Position numbers and translations under genes: made by a program. DNA of 7,544 bases from Pseudomonadota bacterium (GTDB lineage: Bacteria > Pseudomonadota > Alphaproteobacteria > Micropepsales > Micropepsaceae): positions 1 to 7,544 of the forward strand of contig JAKBAU010000177.1 of assembly GCA_021808875.1 (NCBI GenBank). The letters are read 5' to 3'. Each line of letters opens with the position of its first letter. Position 1 is the first letter of the stretch. Positions 1-5,734 of the stretch are shown here, one piece after another. Below the pieces are notes generated by a model. That model worked only from the letters and a program-made list of their open reading frames with translations, did no database searches and was not told the DNA's origin.

Positions 1-436
1 GGCGGGCAAGAACCCGGGCGCGCTGTATCTCGGCTGGCGCCGAGACGACAACGATGACATCGACGCGGCCATGACCGCCTGCTTCAAACAGCAGCGGGAC
101 ATCCAGAACTACCATTGGCGCATCTTTGTGGTGCGCCATGAATGCCGCTTCATCGGCGGCAACCAAGGGATGTACAATACGTTCGAGCACGGCAAAACCA
201 TCGGCGCGATCCGCAACTGCTTTGCTCAGCGCCGTCCGATCCACCTTATCCTCACGGACGGTGCCAGGAAACGCCTGGGCAATTGGCGCAACTGCGCGGC
301 CACCTTTATCGTAGAGCCGATGCACCGCGGCATCAGAATCGTAAACTGGAACGCCAAGTTGCCGAAACATCTTGGCGGTTTCCGACTTGCCCATACCAAT
401 GGAGCCAGTCAGACCGATCAGCAAGGGGCGGTTCAT
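1..436 (-). CDS. coaE: Dephospho-CoA kinase, N-terminal part (cut by window edge)
   Basis: CoaE phosphorylates the 3'-hydroxyl of dephospho-CoA with ATP, the last step of coenzyme A synthesis in the cytosol. The frame reads from an ATG at 436 leftward off the window, giving 145 codons of a protein that is usually about 200 residues. Visible features are the P-loop [11 protein letters not shown] (residues 8-18), the DSD motif at 33-35 that is typical of the substrate-binding side, a conserved HP at 89-90, the DVPLLFE strand at 112-118 and the DVIVVVSAP strand at 126-134. The lid and C-terminus lie outside the window. The start overlaps the aroE stop as ATGA, and a GGAGG lies 10 bases before the ATG inside the end of aroE, so translation is probably coupled but also has its own ribosome binding site. 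The identification is firm; only completeness is unknown. Confidence 0.95.
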   Translation of the reverse strand, partial: MNRPLLIGLTGSIGMGKSETAKMFRQLGVPVYDSDAAVHRLYDKGGRAVAPIAQAFPGTVREDKVDRTALSKAVADRADGFAVLERIVHPLVAADEAAFMAHHKDAPMVVLDVPLLFEAGGHGRVDVIVVVSAPAEIQRARVLAR

Positions 437-1278
437 GGTGTCGTAGCCTCCAGGCGATGGCGCAGCGCCGGCGAGACCTCGGGGGTGACACCATAAAATG
501 CGGCAAAGGACGGCACCGCCTGATACATCAACATGCCAAGACCATCGATCGCGAACAGTCCAAGGCCGCGGGCGGTATGAACGAGCTGCGTACCGCCCCG
601 CCGATAGACCACGTCACAGACCCGAGCCGTCGGCGGCAACAGCCCCAGATCAAGCACGAAATGCGTATCCTGACCAAGCCCGATACTTGTGCAGTTGATG
701 AGAAGATCAACCCCCCCAGCCAGGCTCTGCCACTCAGCAAAATCGGCCAGATCAAGTTGTGTGGTGAGGTGAAGGCGAAGCGCGGCCAGAAGTGTCTGGG
801 CCCGGGCCTGACTGCGGTTTACGATTGTGATTTTTGCCACATGGAGCTCACAAAGAGCCAAGACAGCTGCCCGCGAAGCACCACCGGCACCAACAATCAC
901 CGCATGCTGGTTCTCGAGTGTGGCAAGGCCAAATTCACTTTCAAGGCTGCGGCGCAGACCAAAGACATCTGTATTGCGGGCAAGAACACTCCCGTCGTCC
1001 TGAAATACCAGAAGATTGGCAGCCTGTGTCGCGCGCGCTGGCGCATCGGCGCTGGCAGCTAAGGCAAAGGCCGCCTCCTTGTGGGGAACGGTGACATTGA
1101 CCCCGGCAAACCCGGCACGCCCAAGGCTTGCGAGCACGGCTGCGAAGTCTTCACGCCGCACGGGCATTTTGACGTACGCTCCGGGGATATTATGGGCTGC
1201 AAGCCAGTAGCCATGCAGAGATGGTGACAGGGAATGGGCAACGGGCCAGCCGACCACGCCGGCGAGTGGGGTTCTCAT
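433..1278 (-). CDS. aroE: Shikimate dehydrogenase (NADP+)
   Basis: AroE reduces 3-dehydroshikimate to shikimate with NADPH in the aromatic amino acid pathway. The 281 residues match the family's usual length. The N-terminal substrate domain shows [11 protein letters not shown] (15-25) and NVTVPHKE (61-68), with the catalytic lysine K67; the partner aspartate is D104 in NTD. The nucleotide domain has GAGGASRA (130-137) and an NRS at 154-156, the usual NADP-phosphate contact region. NCTSIG (195-200) and [10 protein letters not shown] (245-254) complete the signature. Some normally conserved positions differ: AANLL instead of the usual xxNT at N88, V105 directly after NTD, and VYRRGGTQL where families usually have VYxPxxTPL. 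The key K and D remain, so the enzyme is probably active. Both ends overlap neighbours by 4 bases. No clear Shine-Dalgarno precedes the ATG, which suggests translation coupled to maf. Confidence 0.95.
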   Translation of the reverse strand: MRTPLAGVVGWPVAHSLSPSLHGYWLAAHNIPGAYVKMPVRREDFAAVLASLGRAGFAGVNVTVPHKEAAFALAASADAPARATQAANLLVFQDDGSVLARNTDVFGLRRSLESEFGLATLENQHAVIVGAGGASRAAVLALCELHVAKITIVNRSQARAQTLLAALRLHLTTQLDLADFAEWQSLAGGVDLLINCTSIGLGQDTHFVLDLGLLPPTARVCDVVYRRGGTQLVHTARGLGLFAIDGLGMLMYQAVPSFAAFYGVTPEVSPALRHRLEATTP

Positions 1279-1868
1279 GTCTGTAGCATGCCAAGTTCGC
1301 GCAGAGATGCCAGCAATTCGAAGAGTGGAAGGCCAAGAACGGTGAAGTAATCCCCTTCTATTGCTGAAAACAGCTGCGCACCGAGCCCTTCAAGATGATA
1401 GCAACCCACACATCCCAGGATGGCATCGCCTTCAGTCCGCAGATAGGCCTCAAGAAAGGCATCGGAAAATGCCCGCATGGTCAGTCGGGCCTCTGTACAG
1501 GGCTCAGCCAGAACCTGTCCGTCACGCACAAGCGCCGCCGCACTGATCAGACTGTGGCTGTGCCCACGCAGGGCATGGAGTTGTCGCGCTGCGTCTTCAA
1601 GATTGCATGGTTTTGAGAAAAGCTCTCCGTTCTGCACAAGGAGCTGATCTGCACCGACAATCACCTGCCCGGGTAGACGAGAGCTGAGCGCAAAGGCCTT
1701 CTCGCGGGCAAGCCGCTGGGCAATTTCACGCGCGGAGTGGCCCTGGCGCTGAAGCTCCGCGCGCAACGGGCCCTCGTCGAGACCTGGGTTTACGCTCGTG
1801 TGGGTGACACCTGCCGCAGCAAGAAGGCGTGCACGGGTTGAACTCGTGGAGGCCAGTATGAGGCTCAT
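1275..1868 (-). CDS. maf: Maf family nucleoside triphosphate pyrophosphatase, YceF-like
   Basis: Maf proteins hydrolyse non-canonical or modified nucleoside triphosphates to the monophosphate and pyrophosphate, and were first described as septum inhibitors. The 197 residues show the N-terminal LASTSSTRARLL (5-16), DEG at 31-33, AREKA (54-58), VGADQLL (71-77) with D74, SKP at 85-87, and the long C-terminal signature GCYHLEGLGAQLFSAIEGDY (155-174) followed by GLPL. The GADQ form, in place of GADT, resembles the E. coli YceF branch, which acts on m7GTP. That substrate is inferred from this resemblance only. The usual SxxRR of the first loop reads STRA, so its second arginine is alanine. The gene overlaps ppsR upstream and aroE downstream by ATGA. 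An AAGGA lies 9 bases before the ATG within the end of ppsR and supports this start. Confidence 0.93.
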   Translation of the reverse strand: MSLILASTSSTRARLLAAAGVTHTSVNPGLDEGPLRAELQRQGHSAREIAQRLAREKAFALSSRLPGQVIVGADQLLVQNGELFSKPCNLEDAARQLHALRGHSHSLISAAALVRDGQVLAEPCTEARLTMRAFSDAFLEAYLRTEGDAILGCVGCYHLEGLGAQLFSAIEGDYFTVLGLPLFELLASLRELGMLQT

Positions 1869-2689
1869 GGGACCGGGTCCTTGCGCTCCGTGAGCAGGTT
1901 GAGAACGGCCGCTGCGGTTTCTTCCACGGAGCGGCGGGTGACATCGATGGAGGGCCAGCCATACTGCTCAAAGAGTTTACGGGTCTGGGTGACTTCTGAG
2001 CGCACAGCTTCAAGGTCCACGTAAGAAGTATCCCGGACCTCTCCCAAGGTATTTAGACGGTTGCGCCGTACCTGAACGAGACGATCAGGGGAGGCCCAGA
2101 GCCCGACCACAAGCGGGCCTTTGACAGTGAGAAGTGGTTCAGGGACAGGAAGTCCGGCTACAATCGGGACATTCGCGGCGCGCACTCCGCGGATCGCAAG
2201 ATAAACACAGGTTGGTGTCTTGGATGTGCGACTGGCACCTACGAGGATCACCTCGGCGTCGGCGAGGCGGTCAACTGCCTGACCATCGTCGTGGGTGATG
2301 GTGTAATTGAGAGCTTCAATCCGCTGCAGATAACGGTCATCCAGGCCGTGCTGAGCTCCTGGGCGATGCGTTTCGGCGGCGCCGCCAAGATAGGATTTAA
2401 GCATGCCGATAGGTCCGTCGAGGACACCCTGGAATGGCACGCCGAGGGCGGCACAATGCAGTTCAAGTTCCCGCCTGAGGTCCGGGTTGACGACGGTAAA
2501 ATATACTGGTCCTGGTTCTTCGCGGATATGGCTGATGACGCGCTCAAGCTGGCGGGAGGAGCGCACCAGGGCATAGAAATGCTCCAGCACATCTATGCCT
2601 TCGAACTGGGCACAGGCGGCCTTAGCGATGGTATTCAAGGTCTCGCCGGTTGAATCTGAGACCAGATGGAGATGAAACCGCCTGTTCAT
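1865..2689 (-). CDS. ppsR: PEP synthase / pyruvate phosphate dikinase regulatory protein (kinase-phosphorylase, DUF299)
   Basis: This family switches PEP synthetase or pyruvate, phosphate dikinase off by ADP-dependent phosphorylation of an active-site threonine, and on by phosphate-dependent removal of that phosphate. It thereby sets flux from pyruvate to PEP. The 274-residue length is typical. Visible signatures are HLVSDSTGET at 8-17, THDDGQ at 132-137, the P-loop-like GASRTSKTPT at 151-160, AANVPIV at 171-177, and IDVTRRSVEETAA at 248-260 near the C-terminus. Its partner dikinase is not in the window, so whether it acts on PpsA or PpdK cannot be told here. It is the first recognisable gene of the minus-strand cluster and probably starts its mRNA. 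The sequence before the ATG (reading atgctcatcct) has no strong Shine-Dalgarno, which makes the exact start slightly less certain, although the conserved N-terminus fits it well. Confidence 0.94.
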   Translation of the reverse strand: MNRRFHLHLVSDSTGETLNTIAKAACAQFEGIDVLEHFYALVRSSRQLERVISHIREEPGPVYFTVVNPDLRRELELHCAALGVPFQGVLDGPIGMLKSYLGGAAETHRPGAQHGLDDRYLQRIEALNYTITHDDGQAVDRLADAEVILVGASRTSKTPTCVYLAIRGVRAANVPIVAGLPVPEPLLTVKGPLVVGLWASPDRLVQVRRNRLNTLGEVRDTSYVDLEAVRSEVTQTRKLFEQYGWPSIDVTRRSVEETAAAVLNLLTERKDPVP

Positions 2690-2850
2690 AGGATGAGCAT
2701 CTTTGCTTCTGGATTACCCCCAGCTCGTACACATTCCATCATGGCAGGACCACACCCTTCAACAGCTCCGACCTCCAGGCAAACCATTTCATCCCCAGGG
2801 GAACCAGAAACGGTGCGCTCATGGTGCACCACTAGTCCCAATATGTGCAT
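2686..2850 (-). CDS. Possible small ORF directly upstream of ppsR (doubtful)
   Basis: A 54-codon frame, extendable to 87 codons with a TTG start at 2949, ends in a TGA that overlaps the ppsR ATG by four bases (ATGA). This is the same junction style as the three gene borders downstream. The product begins MHILGLVVHHERTVSG and ends NPEAKMLIL. I recognise no domain, signal peptide or membrane helix. Arguments against it are the absence of a good Shine-Dalgarno before the ATG at 2850 and third codon positions that show no GC enrichment. It also occupies the spacer where promoters for both directions are expected. It could be a chance open frame or a leader peptide. I list it only because the overlap is exact. 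Confidence 0.15.
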   Translation of the reverse strand: MHILGLVVHHERTVSGSPGDEMVCLEVGAVEGCGPAMMECVRAGGNPEAKMLIL

Positions 2851-2993
2851 GACGAGAGCTGACCCCTGCCCCGGAGAAAGCCCTCTGAAGTCTTGTGTCC
2901 CAGCACTTTGGGTTCTAGAGCTGGTCCTGCTCCACCCATCCATGCACAATTCACAGACCTAACATCATAAACAGAATCCTTAGGAGTCTTTCT
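2690..2993. promoter_or_regulatory. Divergent intergenic spacer between ppsR and hemE
   Basis: These 304 bases separate the two divergent gene clusters and must carry the start signals for hemE on the right; those for ppsR are probably on the left. Their composition is less codon-like than the flanking genes. Two short perfect palindromes stand out: TCCCCAGGGGA at 2792-2802 and GGTGCACC at 2823-2830. A weak minus-strand promoter candidate is TTGAAG (2762-2757), 18 bases, TGGAAT (2738-2733). I see no riboswitch fold, terminator with a T tract, or mobile element. Apart from the doubtful small ORF at 2686-2850, there is no protein-coding signal. Confidence 0.5.
2943..2971 (+). promoter_or_regulatory. 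Candidate sigma-70-type promoter for hemE
   Basis: TGCACA at 2943-2948 and CATAAA at 2966-2971 are 17 bases apart, and each matches four of six consensus positions. The start would fall near 2978, only a few bases before the AGGAG ribosome binding site at 2982-2986. Position and spacing are good but both hexamers are weak, so this is a suggestion. Confidence 0.3.
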
Positions 2994-4034
2994 GTGGTAG
3001 AAGCTGAAGCAAAGAGGCTTATACAGGTTCTCGATGGAGCTGCGGTATCGCCACCCCCGGTCTGGCTGATGCGGCAGGCGGGTCGCTATCTTCCCGAGTA
3101 TCGCGCTTTGAGGGCGAAGGCGGGTTCGTTCTGGACCATGTGCATGGATCCTGAGATGGCGGCCGAGATCACGCTGCAGCCGATGCGGCGCTTCGGCCTG
3201 GATGCAGCGATCGTTTTTTCGGACATTCTGGTCATAGCGTATGCTCTGGGGGCGACTGTGCGTTTTGAAGAAGGCGTGGGCCCGCTTTTGACCCGTTATG
3301 AGGAGATCACGCACATAGACCGGGATCCGGCGAGTTGGCGACAGAAACTGGCTCCGGTCTATGACACGCTGCGCTTGGTGCGAGAGGGGCTCAATAGCGG
3401 CAAGACGTTGATCGGCTTTGCTGGAGCACCATGGACGCTGGCAACTTACCTGGCAGAAGGTGGTGGTTCGACGGACCAGCGCGCGGCCAAGCTCTGGGGC
3501 TATCGCGATCCAGAGAGGTTTCTGGAAATGCTGGAGCTGCTGAGCGAGTGCGTCGCCGATCATCTGATAGAACAGCTGAAGGCAGGCGCTGATGCGGTGC
3601 AGATTTTCGACAGCTGGGCGAGTGGACTGTCTGCCGATTGTTTTGAGGAGTGGGTGATCGGGCCGACGCAGCGAATCGTAACGAGAGTGCGCAAAGAGAT
3701 CCCGAACGCACGCATCATCGGGTTTCCCCGAGGAGCGACTTTGCAAGGCTATCGCCGTTACGCAGAGGTTTGTGGTGTCAACGCGGTATCGCTGGACACA
3801 GCCGTACCACTTGACTGGGCAGTGGAGATGTTGAGTCCACTCTGTGCACTTCAGGGGAATGTTGACCCGCTTCTCCTTCTTGCGGGAGGCGAGAGGCTTG
3901 TGCGCAAGGCTCGCGAAAGCTGTGCACTGACCTCAGGTAAGGCCTTTATTTTCAATCTTGGTCATGGCGTAGTACCCCAAACGCCGCCAGAACACGTCAT
4001 GGCCTTGCTGCAAGCGGTCCGGGCACCTTTATGA
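2994..4034 (+). CDS. hemE: Uroporphyrinogen decarboxylase
   Basis: HemE removes four carboxyl groups from uroporphyrinogen III to give coproporphyrinogen III in cytosolic haem synthesis. The 346 residues are the normal length. The signature PVWLMRQAGRYLPEYR (22-37) carries the two substrate arginines R27 and R31. The family's essential aspartate is D77 in FSDIL, the tyrosine is Y152 in TLATYLAEGGGS, the serine is S207 in QIFDSWAS, and the histidine is H324 in FNLGHGV. LQGNVDP lies at 286-292. The start is a GTG supported by AGGAG at 2982-2986 with 7 bases of spacing, better than any later candidate. Its TGA overlaps the hemH ATG (ATGA at 4031-4034), so the two are surely cotranscribed and probably translationally coupled. 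It is the first gene of the plus-strand haem cluster. Confidence 0.96.
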   Translation: MVEAEAKRLIQVLDGAAVSPPPVWLMRQAGRYLPEYRALRAKAGSFWTMCMDPEMAAEITLQPMRRFGLDAAIVFSDILVIAYALGATVRFEEGVGPLLTRYEEITHIDRDPASWRQKLAPVYDTLRLVREGLNSGKTLIGFAGAPWTLATYLAEGGGSTDQRAAKLWGYRDPERFLEMLELLSECVADHLIEQLKAGADAVQIFDSWASGLSADCFEEWVIGPTQRIVTRVRKEIPNARIIGFPRGATLQGYRRYAEVCGVNAVSLDTAVPLDWAVEMLSPLCALQGNVDPLLLLAGGERLVRKARESCALTSGKAFIFNLGHGVVPQTPPEHVMALLQAVRAPL

Positions 4035-5074
4035 GGGTGGCGGTCGTTCTCTTCAATCTGGGTGGACCAGATCGACCGGAGGCGGTGCGACCGTTTCTGA
4101 GTAATCTTTTCTGTGATCCGGCGATCATCTCATTGCCTGCGATCGTGCGTTTGCCGCTTGGTCATTTCATCGCCTGGCGACGGGCGCCAGTGGCACGGAA
4201 GATTTATGAAAAAATCGGCGGCCGGTCACCCATTGTTGCTGAAACCGCGGCTCAGGCAGGGGGGCTTCAGTCCGTACTCGAAGCCCATGGACACGAGGCC
4301 AAAGTGGTGATGGCGATGCGCTACTGGAAACCTTTCGCGGCGGCGGCGGCGGCCGAGATCAAGGCGTTTGGCCCCGAGCAAATCGTATTGCTGCCGCTCT
4401 ACCCCCAGTATTCGACCACGACCACGGCATCGTCGTTGCGTGACTTCCAGGATGCAGCAAGACAGGCGGGGCTTAGTCAGCCCGTCCGCAGGGTGTGCTG
4501 TTTTCCCGATGAACGAGGATTTATCGCGGCCCAGGTCCGTCTGCTGCGGATCGCACTTCAAGCCCGGCGTGAGGGGGTTTCCTATCGGGTATTGTTTTCT
4601 GCCCATGGTCTGCCCAAACGGATTGTCAGCCAGGGTGATCCCTATCCGCTGCAGGTGAACACCACGGTGCGAGCAATCGTGGCAGGCCTCGGTGAAGAGA
4701 TCGAACATGTGGTCTGCTATCAGAGCCGGGTGGGACGGCTTGAGTGGATCGGGCCTGCGACCGATGCGGAAATCGCCAGGGCTGGTGATGAGGGCAAGGG
4801 CGTCATTGTGGTCCCGGTGGCGTTCGTCAGCGAGCACTCAGAAACTCTGGTTGAGCTCGACATCGAATATGGGCATCTGGCGAAAGCCAATGGCGTGGTC
4901 GATTATATCCGGGTGCCGACGGTGGGAACGGCGCCAGAGTTCCTTGAGGGGCTGGGCACGCTTGTCGACGCGGCCTTGAGGAGCAGAGGGGTGGTCAGTT
5001 CGGGGCCAGGGCGCATCTGCCCGCAATCCTGCTCTGGCTGCGGCTATGGTCTGAATGAGGGGGCAAGGGCGTGA
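4031..5074 (+). CDS. hemH: Ferrochelatase, probably with a C-terminal iron-sulfur cluster
   Basis: Ferrochelatase inserts ferrous iron into protoporphyrin IX, the last step of protohaem synthesis. The 347 residues show NLGGPD (9-14), LPLYPQYSTTTTASS (121-135), FSAHGLPKRIVSQGDPYP (189-206) with the catalytic histidine H192, QSRVGRLEWIGP (231-242), and the FVSEHSETLVELD block (265-277) with the conserved acidic residue E271. The tail ends in CPQSCSGCG, giving C330, C334 and C337. A C-terminal cysteine group of this kind binds a [2Fe-2S] cluster in some bacterial and animal ferrochelatases. The position of the human internal ligand, in YPQYSCS, is threonine here, so a fourth ligand would have to be another cysteine such as C156 or C157. 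Six alanines at 103-108 are encoded largely by a (GCG)5 run. No strong Shine-Dalgarno precedes the ATG, which fits coupling to hemE; the gene also overlaps hemJ by 4 bases. Confidence 0.96.
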   Translation: MRVAVVLFNLGGPDRPEAVRPFLSNLFCDPAIISLPAIVRLPLGHFIAWRRAPVARKIYEKIGGRSPIVAETAAQAGGLQSVLEAHGHEAKVVMAMRYWKPFAAAAAAEIKAFGPEQIVLLPLYPQYSTTTTASSLRDFQDAARQAGLSQPVRRVCCFPDERGFIAAQVRLLRIALQARREGVSYRVLFSAHGLPKRIVSQGDPYPLQVNTTVRAIVAGLGEEIEHVVCYQSRVGRLEWIGPATDAEIARAGDEGKGVIVVPVAFVSEHSETLVELDIEYGHLAKANGVVDYIRVPTVGTAPEFLEGLGTLVDAALRSRGVVSSGPGRICPQSCSGCGYGLNEGARA

Positions 5075-5511
5075 TGGCAGCGGGGACGGCTTATCTTTGG
5101 GTCAAGGCGTTTCACATCATTTCGGTGATCGCATGGATGGCAGGAATGCTCTACCTGCCAAGGCTCTTCGTCTACCATTGCGAGGCCGCTCCTGGCTCGG
5201 AGGCGTCCGAGCGCTTCAAGGTCATGGAACGGCGGCTGCTCAAGGCGATCATCAATCCGGCCATGGTGGCAACCTGGGGTTTTGGGGTTACGCTGGTCAT
5301 CATGAGTGGAGCTTGGCAGTTTGGCTGGTTCCACGTGAAATTCCTTCTTGTGCTGGCCATGAGCGGGGTCCATGGGCTTTTTGCCCGCTGGACACGGTTT
5401 TTTGCCCAGGACCGCAACACGCGGCCAGCGCGATTCTACCGCATCTGGAACGAGGTGCCGACGGTGCTGATGATAGCGATCGTGATCCTGGCCACAGTCA
5501 AGCCGTTCTAG
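5071..5511 (+). CDS. hemJ: Protoporphyrinogen IX oxidase, HemJ type (membrane protein)
   Basis: HemJ is the oxygen-independent membrane protein that oxidises protoporphyrinogen IX to protoporphyrin IX in many alphaproteobacteria and cyanobacteria lacking HemG and HemY. The 146-residue protein begins AYLWVKAFHIISVIAWMAGM and continues LYLPRLFVYH, the family hallmark. H15 in the first helix and K90 in the third are the conserved histidine and lysine tied to haem binding and activity in studied members. Four membrane segments can be drawn at about 7-29, 58-80, 86-104 and 128-145, with the NPAMVATWG motif at 62-70. The start is either GTG at 5071, overlapping the hemH stop as GTGA with GAGGGGG 7 bases upstream, or the ATG at 5074; I choose the GTG for spacing. 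Its position after hemE and hemH supports the haem role over other small membrane families. Confidence 0.93.
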   Translation: MMAAGTAYLWVKAFHIISVIAWMAGMLYLPRLFVYHCEAAPGSEASERFKVMERRLLKAIINPAMVATWGFGVTLVIMSGAWQFGWFHVKFLLVLAMSGVHGLFARWTRFFAQDRNTRPARFYRIWNEVPTVLMIAIVILATVKPF

Positions 5512-5541
5512 AAAATGGTCCAGGTGCCTCTTGTGGAGACT

Positions 5542-5569
5542 TTGCAATGGCACTAAATCAGGCTATAAG
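5542..5569 (+). promoter_or_regulatory. Candidate sigma-70-type promoter for rho
   Basis: TTGCAA at 5542-5547 and TATAAG at 5564-5569 are separated by 16 bases, with four and five of six consensus matches. This is the best promoter-like sequence I see in the window. It lies 31 bases after the hemJ stop. A start near 5576 would give rho a leader of about 160 bases, so rho may be made both from here and by readthrough from the haem genes. Confidence 0.5.
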
Positions 5570-5585
5570 GCTTTAGTTCCCCAAC

Positions 5586-5644
5586 ACGCCACGGGCTGAC
5601 GCGCAGGTAGAGGCGCGCAGAACCGGCCGAGACCGGCCTGGCGT
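5586..5644 (+). promoter_or_regulatory. Foldable GC-rich leader upstream of rho
   Basis: The outer bases ACGCCA (5586-5591) and TGGCGT (5639-5644) are exact complements. Inside lies a hairpin in which CTG (5596-5598) and CGCGC (5600-5604), split by one bulged A, pair with GCGCG and CAG at 5613-5620 around an 8-base loop. A second short CCGG/CCGG hairpin sits at 5623-5636. Together they can form a three-way junction. No T tract follows, so it is not an intrinsic terminator. Function is unknown; regulation of rho is an inference. Confidence 0.4.
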
Positions 5645-5734
5645 ATCGTTCAAATCCGTTGATGTCGTCTGGGCGTCTTGAGGTCGTCTGGAACCCATCC
5701 GGCCCGCCCTTCCACTTGCTCAGGTGTTTCTTTC

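Noticed and set aside
142..1062. Long plus-strand open frame of 306 codons opposite coaE and aroE
   Set aside because: Both minus-strand genes show full family motifs; the plus-strand product has no recognisable domain and is rich in Arg, Gln, His and Pro, as antisense frames of GC-rich genes are.
2291..2653. Plus-strand frame of 120 codons inside ppsR that looks fairly protein-like
   Set aside because: It is fully antisense to conserved ppsR sequence, has no ribosome binding site, and matches no family I know.
2899..2912. CCCAGCACTTTGGG, which resembles part of the primate Alu consensus
   Set aside because: Only 14 bases match and the flanks do not; the stretch is a short imperfect palindrome arising by chance, not contamination.
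2855..2923. Repeated AGAGCTG (2855-2861 and 2917-2923) in the divergent spacer
   Set aside because: Seven bases repeated at a distance of 62 with poorly matching flanks is expected by chance.
2832..3746. Minus-strand open frame of 304 codons opposite hemE
   Set aside because: hemE is unambiguous on the plus strand. The antisense product has no domain and its composition (many Arg, Gln, His, Ser) is typical of a shadow frame.
5055..5576. Plus-strand frame of 173 codons overlapping hemJ in another frame
   Set aside because: hemJ has the conserved membrane motifs; this frame is rich in Gly, Arg and His with no domain and extends past hemJ by chance.
5678..5734. Upstream extension of the rho frame to a TTG at 5678
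   Set aside because: The added residues do not resemble any Rho N-terminus, there is no Shine-Dalgarno before the TTG, and the region looks like leader.
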